Below, piece by piece: positions 1-11,170 of a DNA stretch of 64,000 nt (positions are counted from its first letter, which is position 1; every line of letters begins with the position of its first letter). A program made the translations under genes and the position numbers. The notes under the pieces are model-generated. The model saw nothing but the letters and a program-made list of their open reading frames with translations. It was not told the origin of the DNA and searched no databases. The DNA comes from AP-15 sp963738185 (lineage in GTDB: Bacteria > Pseudomonadota > Alphaproteobacteria > ATCC43930 > CGMCC-115725), in the NCBI GenBank assembly GCA_963738185.1, contig CAVTVA010000003.1, positions 2,418,001 to 2,482,000 of the forward strand, written 5' to 3'.

Positions 1-1
1 G

Positions 2-1011
2 GCGGCCGTCTGGCTTTACCTGCGCGACTTCCTGCAGGCTGTGGTCGGGCTCGGCAGCGCTTGGAAGCTCGTGCTTGGTGTGGTTTTCGTGCTGCTGGTC
101 TGCTTTTTGCGGCGCGGCCTGATCGGCGGCATGCAGGATTTGATCGCGCAGCTCACCGCGCACCGCCGGCCGGCGGCCGCGCGAGCGGCGGCGCCCGGTG
201 CGGCGGCGCCGGCGCTAGCCAGCATCGGGCCGACCCGCCGCCGGCAGCCGCGGCCGCCGGGTCCGGCGCTGGAGGCCCGCGGACTGACCAAGGCGTTTGA
301 CGGGCTGGTCGCCAATCGCGATATCGACTTTGCCGTCGAACCGGGTGAACTGCGCGGCATTATCGGCCCCAACGGCGCCGGCAAGAGCACATTTTTCAAG
401 ATGCTGACCTGCGAGCTGGCGCCGACCTCCGGTCGGATCATCTTCGAGGGCCGCGACATCACCGGTCTCGATGTGGCCCGGGTGTGCCAGCTTGGGCTGA
501 CCAAGAGCTATCAGATCAACCAGCTGTTCACCCGAATGACGGTGCGCGAAAACATCGTGATCGCCGCGTTGGCCGAGCGGCGCGGCCGATTTCGCCTCGA
601 TCTGCTGCGGCGGCTCGATCGCGTCGGCGGGCTCGCGATGCAGGCGGACAGCACGCTCTCGCTGGTCGGGCTGGAGGCGCGGGCGGAATTGCCGGTCGCC
701 GCGCTGGCTTACGGCGAGAAGCGGCGGCTCGAGATCGGGCTGGCGCTCGCCGCCTCGCCGTCGCTGCTGCTGCTGGACGAGCCGCTCGCCGGCATGAGCC
801 CGGGCGAACGCGCGGAGACGGTGCAATTGCTGAAAAACATCCGGCGCGGGCGCACCCTGGTGGTGGTCGAGCACGATATGGACGCGATGTTCGAATTGGC
901 CGAGCGCATCACTGTGCTGCACGAAGGGGCGCTGCTGGCCGAAGGCACGCCCGACGAGATCCAGCGCAACAGCCTGGTGCAGGAAGCCTATCTCGGCGGG
1001 GTCAAGGCGGC

Positions 1012-1015
<4 letters not shown>
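2..1015 (+). CDS. LivM-LivG fusion: branched-chain amino acid type ABC permease C-terminus joined to ATPase (5' partial)
   Basis: The reading frame is open from base 2, so the gene begins outside the window. The first ~45 visible residues are hydrophobic and resemble the last transmembrane segment and tail of LivM permeases (FLRRGLIGG). An Ala/Pro/Arg-rich linker of about 35 residues follows, then a complete LivG-type ATPase: Walker A GPNGAGKS, signature LAYGEKRRLEIG, Walker B LLLLDEPLAGM, H-loop VVVEHDM, and the LivG-type tail EAYLGG. It should power inner-membrane uptake of branched-chain amino acids, amides, urea or similar solutes with the downstream LivF. Fused LivM-LivG proteins are known in proteobacteria. 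An ATG at 131 could alternatively start a separate LivG, but no stop separates the two parts. The substrate cannot be read from the sequence. Confidence 0.85.
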
Positions 1016-1713
<698 letters not shown>

Positions 1714-1865
1714 TCAGCCGCGGCGCCGCCGCCGCAGCAATTCGGGGCGGCCGGGTGGGGAGCAGCTGGTCCGTTGCCGCAAGCCGGCAGCTTGCGCATA
1801 CTCCGGCGAAACAGAAGGCTGGACAGAACCGACGGAGTTTAGCCGGCCAGAACGGGAGGAACGCA

Positions 1866-3716
1866 ATGTCCCAGGAGTTCGACTTTATTGTCGTCGGCGG
1901 CGGATCGGCGGGCGCGGTGATCGCCTCGCGCCTCTCCGAAGATACATCGTGCCGCGTGGCGCTGATCGAGGCCGGCGAACGGCCCCCCGAAATCTCTGCC
2001 CTGCCGATCGCACCACCGGCGATGCAGCTCAATCCGGCCACCGACTGGATGTACACCGCCGACCCGGGGAAGGCCGGGCTCGGGCTCAACAGGCGGCGCG
2101 TGCCGGTGCCGCGCGGCAAGATGTTGGGCGGATCGTCTGGGATTAACTATATGATGTATGTGCGCGGCAATCCGGGCGACTTTGACGCCTGGGCGGAAGG
2201 AGGCGCCGCCGGGTGGAGCTACGCCGATGTGCTGCCCTATTTCCTCAAGAGCGAGGGCCTGGCGCCCAGTCCCGACATCGTGGTCGATGGCGCCGCCCAC
2301 AGCACCGCGGGGCCGCTCGGCGTCTCGGTGCGCGAGCCGATCCTGCCGGCCGCCCGGCAATTTGTAGATGCGGCGGTCGCCGCCGGCATTCCGAAGGGCG
2401 ACTACAACGGCCGCGACCGCGGCAACCCCGCCGGCGTCGTGTCGCTGACCCAATACACGATGCGGGACGGCCGGCGGTCGAGCACCTATCAGGCGTTTCT
2501 CGCCGGCGCGCCGGAGCAGAGGCCCAACTTGACGATCGTTACCGGGGCGCAGGTCACGCGCGTGATCCTCGGCGGCACTGGCAGCGGGAGCGTCGCCACT
2601 GGCGTCGAATATCGCACCGCCGCTGGCGAGACCATAACAGTGCACGCCGGCAAGGAGGTGATCCTCTCCGCCGGTGCGATCGGCTCGCCGCACCTGCTGC
2701 TGCTGTCCGGGATCGGGCCGCGCCAGGAACTCGAACCCCATGGAATTCCCTGCCGGGTCGAGGCGCCGCATGTTGGCAAGCACCTGCAGGACCACACGAT
2801 GTGTCCGTTGTTCTACCCGGCGCCCGGGATCGGAGTGTCGATGAACGAGGTGGCGCTGGCCATGGGCCCCGACGCGCTGCGTGCTCCGGGCGGGCCGTTG
2901 CCGGCCGATCCCGCGAATGACGCCAACCTGTCGCCCGAGCTCCTGGCGCTAAAGCAGCAGGCGGAAAAGCGGCTCGGTGAATGGCAGAAAACCGGACGCG
3001 GGCTGGGCGCGTCGTCGCTGGCCGATGCTGTGGTGTTCTGTTCGAGCGGTCTTAGCGACCTCGATCGCCACGATACCGAGATCATCTGTTTCCTCACCGC
3101 CGGCAACGACGAGTTCCAGCGGATGATCATGAACATAGACACCGCGCGGTGCTTTGACGATCCGGCGCAGCGCCTGGCGCCCGATGCCGAAAACCTCGTT
3201 CTCCTCGCCAACCCGGTCCTGCCGCGCAGCCGCGGCGAAATCGTCCTCGACAGCGCCGATCCGGCGGCGCAGCCAGCGATCCGGATGAACTATTACGACG
3301 ACCCGCACGACGTCGAGGTCATGGTGGCGGCGATCCGCCGCGCCATGGAAATTGCCGCGCGTTGGCCAGGTAATCGCAAACTCGGGCCGGTGATGGTGCC
3401 GCCGTTTCTGGCGGAAAAGCACGGTTACCGGGAAGGCACCGAGCCGAGCAATGCGCTCTTGGAGGATTTCGCGCTGCATTTCTCGCTGACCGTCTATCAC
3501 CCGACCTCGACCTGCCGGATCGGCAGCGTCGTCGATCCGCGGCTGCGGGTGCTGGGTATCGGCAAGTTGCGCGTGGCGGATGCCAGCGTCATGCCCGCTG
3601 TGATTGGCGGCAACACTAACGCGGCGACGATCATGATCGGCGAGAAGGCCGCGGAGATGATCGCAGCCGATCACGGCATCAAGCTCGCCGAATTTGTTGG
3701 CGAGCGGCGAGCCTGA
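1866..3716 (+). CDS. GMC family FAD-dependent oxidoreductase (choline/alcohol dehydrogenase-like)
   Basis: A 616-residue flavoenzyme predicted to oxidise an alcohol. The N-terminal ADP-binding motif is VVGGGSAG, followed by the GMC signature 1 region (PRGKMLGGSSGINYM) and signature 2 (GAIGSPHLLLLSGIGP). The C-terminus has the catalytic His in YHPTSTCRIG and the paired Asn in GGNTNAATIM. The start was chosen at the ATG preceded by GGGAGG, which begins directly before the flavin-binding strand. A longer upstream open frame lacks family similarity. About 50 residues between ~320 and 400 are longer than in many relatives and unassigned. It follows a Liv-type transporter, so it may act on the imported solute, but the spacing does not prove co-transcription. 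Confidence 0.88.
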   Translation: MSQEFDFIVVGGGSAGAVIASRLSEDTSCRVALIEAGERPPEISALPIAPPAMQLNPATDWMYTADPGKAGLGLNRRRVPVPRGKMLGGSSGINYMMYVRGNPGDFDAWAEGGAAGWSYADVLPYFLKSEGLAPSPDIVVDGAAHSTAGPLGVSVREPILPAARQFVDAAVAAGIPKGDYNGRDRGNPAGVVSLTQYTMRDGRRSSTYQAFLAGAPEQRPNLTIVTGAQVTRVILGGTGSGSVATGVEYRTAAGETITVHAGKEVILSAGAIGSPHLLLLSGIGPRQELEPHGIPCRVEAPHVGKHLQDHTMCPLFYPAPGIGVSMNEVALAMGPDALRAPGGPLPADPANDANLSPELLALKQQAEKRLGEWQKTGRGLGASSLADAVVFCSSGLSDLDRHDTEIICFLTAGNDEFQRMIMNIDTARCFDDPAQRLAPDAENLVLLANPVLPRSRGEIVLDSADPAAQPAIRMNYYDDPHDVEVMVAAIRRAMEIAARWPGNRKLGPVMVPPFLAEKHGYREGTEPSNALLEDFALHFSLTVYHPTSTCRIGSVVDPRLRVLGIGKLRVADASVMPAVIGGNTNAATIMIGEKAAEMIAADHGIKLAEFVGERRA

Positions 3717-3751
3717 AAAAACGCCCGCCAGCGGTTTCCCGCGGGCGGGCG
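3716..3751 (-). terminator. Rho-independent terminator of groESL
   Basis: An 8-bp GC stem (CGCCCGCC at 3722-3729 with GGCGGGCG at 3744-3751) encloses a 14-base loop. On the minus strand the stem is followed directly by six T residues (complement of 3716-3721). It sits 23 bp beyond the groEL stop and overlaps the stop codon of the convergent GMC gene. On the plus strand the tail is only weakly T-rich, so termination is mainly for groEL. Confidence 0.75.
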
Positions 3752-3773
3752 ATTGTTGTTGCAGCGGGCTGGG

Positions 3774-5420
<1,647 letters not shown>

Positions 5421-5433
5421 TTCTTCGATCTCC

Positions 5434-5721
5434 TCAGGCGATCACGCCCATGATGTCGGATTCTTTCATGATGATCAGCTCTTCGCCGTCGAGCTTGACC
5501 TCAGTGCCCGACCATTTGCCGAACAGCACGCGGTCACCCGCCTTCACATCCATCGGCTGGATCTTGCCGTCCTCGCCGCGCGCGCCCGGTCCGGCCGCCA
5601 CCACCTGGCCTTCCATCGGCTTTTCCTTCGCCGTGTCCGGAATGATGATGCCGCCCTTGCTCTTCTCTTCCTCCTCGACGCGCCGGATCACCACACGGTC
5701 GTGCAGCGGACGAAATTTCAT
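5434..5721 (-). CDS. groES: Co-chaperonin GroES
   Basis: A 95-residue lid of the GroEL chamber. It begins MKFRPLHDRVVIRR and carries the GGIIIPDTAKEKP mobile loop that binds GroEL, with the tail ESDIMGVI. AGGAGGG precedes the ATG. It is first in the groESL operon, with the promoter and CIRCE 50-106 bp upstream of the start. Confidence 0.98.
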   Translation of the reverse strand: MKFRPLHDRVVIRRVEEEEKSKGGIIIPDTAKEKPMEGQVVAAGPGARGEDGKIQPMDVKAGDRVLFGKWSGTEVKLDGEELIIMKESDIMGVIA

Positions 5722-5770
5722 GCAACCCTCCTCGACCCCGATCTCGATTAAGCAACTGGCACTCCGCCGG

Positions 5771-5797
5771 TTAGCACTCGCCGGCTGAGAGTGCTGC
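5771..5797. promoter_or_regulatory. CIRCE operator (HrcA binding site) of groESL
   Basis: TTAGCACTC, nine bases, then GAGTGCTGC. This matches the CIRCE consensus TTAGCACTC-N9-GAGTGCTAA at 16 of 18 arm positions. It begins one base downstream of the -10 box and therefore covers the expected transcription start. Bound HrcA would block the promoter. No hrcA gene lies in the window. Confidence 0.92.
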
Positions 5798-5798
5798 C

Positions 5799-5827
5799 TA
5801 GATAGTTGCGAGGCCTGATCTTGTCAA
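5799..5827 (-). promoter_or_regulatory. Sigma70-type promoter of groESL
   Basis: On the minus strand TTGACA (5827-5822) and TATCTA (5804-5799) are separated by exactly 17 bases. The CIRCE follows at once. A perfect -35 box at consensus spacing fits a strong housekeeping promoter held down by HrcA. A heat-shock sigma32 consensus was not evident. Confidence 0.8.
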
Positions 5828-5974
5828 GCCGCCGGGCGGCGACGGGCGGACCGCCGTAATGCCCAGCCGTAATGCCCACTGCGGCCCGCAAAAGCCGCGG
5901 TTTTGACAACAGCGCGTGCGCGGCGCACTCTTTCCAGGGTAAGATAAGCCAGCAGCCACTGATGAGCCGCTTCG

Positions 5975-6952
5975 ATGCCGCGAAACGCAGATTGGGAAGT
6001 CCCGGGCGAAATCCAGCCAAAGCCCGACGATTGCAGCTTTGACCTCGACCGCGCGCTTGGCGCCGTCTTGGGCTTGCGCGCAACGGTGCCGGAGGACGCG
6101 TTTACCGCGGGGACGCTTGGCACCGAGCGCGCCGGCAGCGGGGTTTTGATCCGCGACGACGGTCTTGTTCTGACGATCGGCTATCTGGTGACCGAAGCGG
6201 AAACGATCTGGCTGACCTCGGCCAATGGCGGCGCCGTGCCGGGCCATGTTTTGGCTTATGACCAGGAGACCGGGTTCGGGCTGGTTCAGGCGCTCGGCCG
6301 GCTCAATGTGGCGCCGCTTGAGCTCGGCGCCGGCCTGCGGGTCGGCGCCGGCGACCGCGCGATCATGGCGGCTGAAGGCGGACGGCGCCATGCCATCGCA
6401 GCGCGGGTAGTTGCTCGCCAGGAATTCGCCGGTTATTGGGAATACGTGCTCGACCACGCGATCTTCACCGCCCCGGCGCACCCGTTTTGGGGAGGTGCTG
6501 CGCTGATCGGCGCCGATGGCCGATTGATCGGCATCGGCTCGCTGCATGTCCAGCATTCGAGCGGCCGCGAGCTGCGCCGTGATGTCAACATGGTCGTGCC
6601 GATCGACCTGTTGCCGCCGATCCTCGACGACATGCTGACTTATGGGCGCCCAAACCGGCCGGTGCGCCCATGGCTCGGGCTCTATGCCGCCGAGGTGGAG
6701 GATGCGATCGTTGTCGCCGGTCTGGCCGAGCGCGGCCCGGCCAGCGCTGCCGGGTTGCGGCCCGGCGACCGCATCCTCGCCGTGCGCGAGGACTCGGTCG
6801 CGAGCCTCGCCGGCTTTTGGCGCAAGGTGTGGGCCGGCGGCCCGGCCGGCAGCGAAGTCCAGCTGCAGGTGGCGCGGGACAGCGAAACTCTGACGGTGCG
6901 CGTCCTCTCTGCCGACCGCACCCGTTTTCTAAAGGCGCCACGGTTGCACTGA
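5975..6952 (+). CDS. HtrA/S1C-like protein with PDZ domain, catalytic triad lost (pseudoprotease)
   Basis: 325 residues with a trypsin-like HtrA fold at ~35-215 and one PDZ domain at ~232-312 (PWLGLY; ERGPASAAGLRPGDRIL). All three catalytic positions differ from active HtrA. The LTNNHV strand reads LTIGYLV (Tyr70 for His), the DxxTDLA segment reads DQETGFG (Gly100 for Asp), and GNSGGP reads PFWGGAA (Trp172 for Ser). No signal peptide is visible, so a cytosolic location is likely. It should bind peptides or partners without cleaving them. The frame is intact and the residue pattern orderly, so this is a dedicated non-catalytic family member rather than decay. It diverges from groES and precedes cysD by 131 bp. 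Confidence 0.75.
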   Translation: MPRNADWEVPGEIQPKPDDCSFDLDRALGAVLGLRATVPEDAFTAGTLGTERAGSGVLIRDDGLVLTIGYLVTEAETIWLTSANGGAVPGHVLAYDQETGFGLVQALGRLNVAPLELGAGLRVGAGDRAIMAAEGGRRHAIAARVVARQEFAGYWEYVLDHAIFTAPAHPFWGGAALIGADGRLIGIGSLHVQHSSGRELRRDVNMVVPIDLLPPILDDMLTYGRPNRPVRPWLGLYAAEVEDAIVVAGLAERGPASAAGLRPGDRILAVREDSVASLAGFWRKVWAGGPAGSEVQLQVARDSETLTVRVLSADRTRFLKAPRLH

Positions 6953-6986
6953 GCGCTGCCTCGCTACCGCGTTCCGCCGGCATTGC

Positions 6987-7006
6987 CGGCAGATTGAAAT
7001 CTGCCG
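6987..7006. promoter_or_regulatory. Perfect 9-bp inverted repeat upstream of cysD
   Basis: CGGCAGATT and AATCTGCCG flank two bases (GA), a near-continuous 20-bp palindrome 77 bp before the cysD start and 34 bp after the preceding stop. The compact symmetry suits a dimeric regulator operator. No T tract follows, so a terminator is less likely. The binding factor is unknown. Confidence 0.45.
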
Positions 7007-7083
7007 CAGCGATTTCGCCTGGGGATGCTCAGCATCAGGTTCGCGTAAGAATGCCCGGCATCATCTCCGGGTAAGAAACGAAC

Positions 7084-8019
7084 ATGTCCGCCATGGCCGA
7101 ACCAGTTCCGCCGCCGCATCCACGCCCGGCGCATCTGCGCCGCCTCGAAGCCGAAGCGATCGGGATCATGCGCGAGGTCGCGGCCGAGTTCCGCCGCCCG
7201 GTCATGCTCTATTCGATCGGCAAGGATTCGAGCGTCATGCTGCACTTGGCGCGCAAGGCGTTCTTTCCCGGCCGGCCGCCGTTCCCGCTGCTCCACATCG
7301 ATACGCGGTGGAAATTCCGCGAGATGATTGCGTTTCGCGACGCGACCGCGCGCCGCCTCGGCATCGAGCTGATCGTCCACACCAACGAAGAGGGGGTGCA
7401 GCGCGGCATCAACCCGATCACCTCGGGCTCGGCGTTGCACACCCAGGTGATGAAAACCGAGGCGCTGAAGCAGGCGCTCGATCGCCACAGCTTTGATGGC
7501 GCTTTGGGCGGCGCGCGGCGCGACGAGGAAAAAAGCCGGGCCAAGGAGCGCGTCTTCTCGCTGCGCGGCGCCAACCATCACTGGAACCCGAAAAGCCAGC
7601 GCCCCGAATTATGGCGGCTCTACAACACGCGCCTTTCCGGGCGCGAGACCATGCGCGTCTTTCCATTGTCGAACTGGACCGAGCGCGATGTGTGGGATTA
7701 CATCGCCGCCGAGGAAATACCAGTGGTGCCGTTGTATTTCGCCGCGCTGCGGCCGGTGGTGGAGCGCAGCGGCGCCTGGATCATGGTCGATGACGACCGC
7801 CTGCCGCTGCGGCCGGGCGAAGCGCCCGAACTGCGCCGCGTGCGGTTTCGCACCTTGGGCTGCTACCCGCTGACTGGGGCGATCGAATTGGCGGCGGCAA
7901 GCCCGGCCGAAATCCTCGCCGAATTGCGCGACTCGCGAGGCTCCGAGCGGCAGGGCCGGCTGATCGACGGCGACCAGGACGCGGCGATGGAGCGCAAAAA
8001 GCGCGAGGGATATTTCTGA
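7084..8019 (+). CDS. cysD: Sulfate adenylyltransferase subunit 2 (CysD)
   Basis: 311 residues of the PAPS-reductase/PP-loop fold that adenylate sulfate to APS together with the CysN GTPase. The modified PP-loop YSIGKDSSVMLHL, the segment HIDTRWKFREMI, the GGARRDEEKSRAKERVFS loop and the tail ERKKREGYF are typical. The stop overlaps the cysNC start by one base (TGATG), so the two subunits are translationally coupled. The upstream palindrome at 6987-7006 may regulate the pair. Confidence 0.96.
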   Translation: MSAMAEPVPPPHPRPAHLRRLEAEAIGIMREVAAEFRRPVMLYSIGKDSSVMLHLARKAFFPGRPPFPLLHIDTRWKFREMIAFRDATARRLGIELIVHTNEEGVQRGINPITSGSALHTQVMKTEALKQALDRHSFDGALGGARRDEEKSRAKERVFSLRGANHHWNPKSQRPELWRLYNTRLSGRETMRVFPLSNWTERDVWDYIAAEEIPVVPLYFAALRPVVERSGAWIMVDDDRLPLRPGEAPELRRVRFRTLGCYPLTGAIELAAASPAEILAELRDSRGSERQGRLIDGDQDAAMERKKREGYF

Positions 8020-9893
8020 TGGCGGAACCTTGCGCGGCAAGCCGCGGGATGCGCGACCGCGACCTGCTGCGCTTTCTGACCTGCGGCTCGGTCGATGACG
8101 GCAAATCGACCTTGATCGGCCGGCTGCTGCACGATTGCGCGCTGATCCTCGACGACCAGCTGGCGGCGCTCGAACGCGAGTTGCGGCGGTTCGGCACCAC
8201 CGGCGACGCGATCGATTTCTCGCTGCTGCTGGACGGGCTCGAGGACGAGCGCCAGCAGCGCATCACGATCGATGTCGCCTACCGCTTTTTCGCGACCCCT
8301 GCGCGCGCCTTTGTCGTCGCCGACACCCCTGGGCACGAGCAATACACGCGCAACATGGCGACCGGCGCCTCGACCTGCGACCTCGCCCTGATCCTGGTCG
8401 ATGCGCGCCACGGCGTTCTGCCGCAGACCAAGCGGCACGCCGTCATCTGCTCGCTGCTCGGCATCCGGCGCCTGGTGCTGGCGGTCAACAAAATGGATTT
8501 GGTCGGCTTTGACGAGCGCCGCTTTGACGAGATCGTCGCCGCGTTTTCGGGTTTCGCCGCCGGGCTTGGCGACGCGGTGCTCCAGGCCATCCCGCTCTCG
8601 GCGCTGTCGGGCGACAATGTCACCCGGCGCTCGGACCGCACGCCGTGGTATCAGGGGCCGACCCTGATCGAGCATTTGGAAACGGTCGAGCCGGCGCAAG
8701 CTGGCGGCGGCCGCCCGTTTCGCTTTCCGGTGCAGTGGGTCAACCGCCCGAACCCCGGGTTTCGCGGCTTTTCCGGGACGGTGGCCGCTGGCTCGGTGGC
8801 ACCCGGCGACGCGGTCCTGGTCGCCGGCACCGGCCGATCGACCCGGGTCAAGGAGATCGTGACCTTTGACGGCCCGCTCGCCCGCGCCGGCGAGGGCGAC
8901 GCGGTGACGCTGACCCTAACCGACGAGATCGACATCGCCCGAGGCGATCTGTTGGCCGACCCGCGCGACCCGCCCGAATGCGTCGACCAGTTCGCCGCCC
9001 AGGTGATCTGGATGAGCGAGCAGCCACTGGTCCCCGGCCGCTCCTACCTCTTAAAGATCGGCGCCCGGACCGTGCCGGCGACCGTCACCGCGCTGAAGCA
9101 TCGCATCGACATCGAGACCATGGCGCATCTCGCCGACAAGAGCCTCGGCGCCAACGAGATCGGGGTCTGCAACTTGTCGACCGCGGCGCCGATCGCGTTC
9201 GATCCTTACCAAGTCAACCGCGACACCGGCGCCTTTATCCTGATCGACCGCTTCACCAACGAGACCGCCGGGGCCGGGATGATCGCCTTTGGTTTGCGCC
9301 GCGCCAGCAACATCCATTGGCAAGCGCTGACGATCGGCCGGGTCGAGCGCGCGGCGCTGAAGGAGCAGGTGCCGGCGGTGCTGTGGCTGACCGGGTTGTC
9401 CGGCGCCGGGAAATCGACGATCGCCGATCTGGTCGAAAGAAAGCTCTTGGCGCGCGGCCATCACACGATGCTGCTCGACGGCGACAATGTGCGCCACGGG
9501 CTCAACCGCGATCTTGGCTTTACCGACGCCGACCGGGTCGAAAACATCCGGCGCGTCGGCGAGGTCGCCAAGCTGATGGCGGAAGCTGGGCTGATCGTGA
9601 TCTGCTCGTTCATCTCGCCGTTCCGCGCCGAGCGCAACATGGTGCGCGAGCTGGCCGCGCCCACCCCCTTTCTCGAGATCTTCGTCGATGCCCCGCTCGA
9701 TGAATGCATCCGGCGCGACCCCAAGGGGCTGTATGCCAAGGCCAAGGCCGGCCGGATCGAGCACTTCACCGGCCTCGACTCGCCCTATGAGGCGCCGGAA
9801 GCCCCCGAGCTGCACCTGACGACGCTCGAGGCCACGCCAGAGGACTCGGCCGAGGCTATCATAGCGGCACTGCGCCAGCGCCGGATCATTTGA
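8019..9893 (+). CDS. cysNC: Bifunctional sulfate adenylyltransferase subunit 1 / APS kinase (CysNC)
   Basis: 624 residues. The N-terminal ~445 form the EF-Tu-like GTPase subunit (G1 GSVDDGKST, DTPGHEQY, NKMD) that drives ATP sulfurylase. The C-terminal ~180 form APS kinase (P-loop GLSGAGKST, DGDNVRHGLN, and FISPFRAERNMVRE with the family Ser). With CysD it converts sulfate to PAPS for assimilation or sulfation. The CysN-CysC fusion is common in alphaproteobacteria. No later sulfate reduction genes lie next to it. Confidence 0.96.
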   Translation: MAEPCAASRGMRDRDLLRFLTCGSVDDGKSTLIGRLLHDCALILDDQLAALERELRRFGTTGDAIDFSLLLDGLEDERQQRITIDVAYRFFATPARAFVVADTPGHEQYTRNMATGASTCDLALILVDARHGVLPQTKRHAVICSLLGIRRLVLAVNKMDLVGFDERRFDEIVAAFSGFAAGLGDAVLQAIPLSALSGDNVTRRSDRTPWYQGPTLIEHLETVEPAQAGGGRPFRFPVQWVNRPNPGFRGFSGTVAAGSVAPGDAVLVAGTGRSTRVKEIVTFDGPLARAGEGDAVTLTLTDEIDIARGDLLADPRDPPECVDQFAAQVIWMSEQPLVPGRSYLLKIGARTVPATVTALKHRIDIETMAHLADKSLGANEIGVCNLSTAAPIAFDPYQVNRDTGAFILIDRFTNETAGAGMIAFGLRRASNIHWQALTIGRVERAALKEQVPAVLWLTGLSGAGKSTIADLVERKLLARGHHTMLLDGDNVRHGLNRDLGFTDADRVENIRRVGEVAKLMAEAGLIVICSFISPFRAERNMVRELAAPTPFLEIFVDAPLDECIRRDPKGLYAKAKAGRIEHFTGLDSPYEAPEAPELHLTTLEATPEDSAEAIIAALRQRRII

Positions 9894-9917
9894 CCGGCCG
9901 CGGCGGCGCCGGACGCG

Positions 9918-10469
9918 TTACTGCATCATGCCGCGCATCATTGCCGGCATGCCCTCGCGGACGAAGCCGCTGATCTCTTTTGCGTGCTGGCGGATGACCG
10001 CGACCATCGCTTGATCCTCGGCGGTCTCGGTCACGGCAATGCCTTTCGGGGTCGTTTCGAGCCGTCGCTGATAGAGCGCGCTGTGCGCGAACATCGCCGG
10101 GACGCTGCGGCTCATCGGATAAGGGAAGGCGCGGTTCTGATCGAGCCGCCGATACATCTCACCGACATGCGCCTGGATCAGGGAAGCGGTCTGCGGATCA
10201 TCGGATTCGGTGACGGCATGGATGCCGTTCGGCAGCTCGGTCACGGTGCGGCGGATCTGGGCGTGGCGCATGAACAGCTCCATCCCGGTGCGCATCGGCC
10301 CCATCATATTGCCGCGCCCCATCATCTCGCCCATCCCGCCCATGCCATTGCTGGACGGCGTTGCGCCAAGCGCGGCAGCGGCGGCGCGCGACGGACTAGG
10401 GGCGAGAAATCGACCGGCAGCAGCGGTGACGGCAATTGAAATGGTTTGGATCAACGAGCGGCGTTGCAT
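9918..10469 (-). CDS. Exported Met-rich protein with duplicated His/Glu motif, function unknown
   Basis: 183 residues from the ATG preceded by GAGGAAC; a longer upstream frame lacks coding character. It begins QRRSLIQ with a hydrophobic stretch and an Ala-rich cleavage region, so Tat or Sec export is likely. Met/Gly-rich segments follow (MGGMGEMMGRGNMMGPM) and close the protein (MPAMMRGMM). The body holds two related units: one runs HAQIRRTVTELPNGIHAVTE to IQAHVGEM, the other HSALYQRRLETTPKGIAVTE to IRQHAKEI. Met clusters and spaced His suggest copper or other soft-metal handling in the periplasm, which is inference. It lies downstream of another small exported protein on the same strand. Confidence 0.65.
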   Translation of the reverse strand: MQRRSLIQTISIAVTAAAGRFLAPSPSRAAAAALGATPSSNGMGGMGEMMGRGNMMGPMRTGMELFMRHAQIRRTVTELPNGIHAVTESDDPQTASLIQAHVGEMYRRLDQNRAFPYPMSRSVPAMFAHSALYQRRLETTPKGIAVTETAEDQAMVAVIRQHAKEISGFVREGMPAMMRGMMQ

Positions 10470-10674
10470 GTTGTTCCTCTTTCTCCGACCTGGCATGGCG
10501 CAAACCGGCGCATTTGGGCGCGCGAAAGCCCGTGGCTCTGCTCTTTTCACGGCGGATTTTTGCGGCGCGCCTGCGCGAGCCGCCAAACGGCGGGTGCTCG
10601 GTCGGAGCTGTCGCGACGGTGTCGCCTGTAGGGCTTGCGTCGCGAAAAATTCCGCGGCCGGCGCGGACCGCGAT

Positions 10675-11022
10675 TCAGTGGGTAAGGAGCGTTCGCGGGG
10701 GCGGCGGTTCGGTCCTCGGCGGGCTGCCCGGCAGGGATGTGCGAGCGGGGACCGGGTACTCGCTGTTCGCCAGCAACTGCGTTGCCGCGAGACGCGGCGA
10801 TGCAGCCAAGATCATCGCTCCAAGGCAGGCCGGGATGCCGCAGACCGGCATTTTCGGGATGGCGTGATCTCCGGCCGAATTGGGTGGGCAGAGCGGACAG
10901 GCGCGATGCATTGCGCCCGCCGCGGCTGTCATTGGCGCGGCGGGCGCCGGGGCTGCGGCAGCCAGCGCCAGCGCGAAGATCCCGAGCGCGGCAAAAAGAT
11001 GTCTGATGATCGATGTCCGCAC
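10675..11022 (-). CDS. Small exported Cys-containing protein, unknown function
   Basis: 115 residues from a GTG start preceded by TAAGGTCGG. A Sec-type signal peptide (residues 1-28, hydrophobic core FAALGIFALALAAAAPAPAA) leads into RACPLCPP and MPVCGIPACLGAMI, four cysteines in two pairs, and a Pro-rich tail (TEPPPPR). The arrangement resembles small secreted proteins found beside copper genes, but no family name can be given with confidence. The gene is upstream of, and likely co-transcribed with, the Met-rich protein gene. Confidence 0.55.
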   Translation of the reverse strand: MRTSIIRHLFAALGIFALALAAAAPAPAAPMTAAAGAMHRACPLCPPNSAGDHAIPKMPVCGIPACLGAMILAASPRLAATQLLANSEYPVPARTSLPGSPPRTEPPPPRTLLTH

Positions 11023-11170
11023 CGGCCGACCTTACCCAACCGCGGCCGGCTCAGCAACGTCGCCGCGGCGCCGGGGTCAACGCTTGGCGATCGCCTCGCT
11101 GGCCGGCGCCACCGCGCTTGCTTGCTGTTTGGACCGAGGTTTGCGCTCGCGCCTAGCCTTGCCATCGCCC

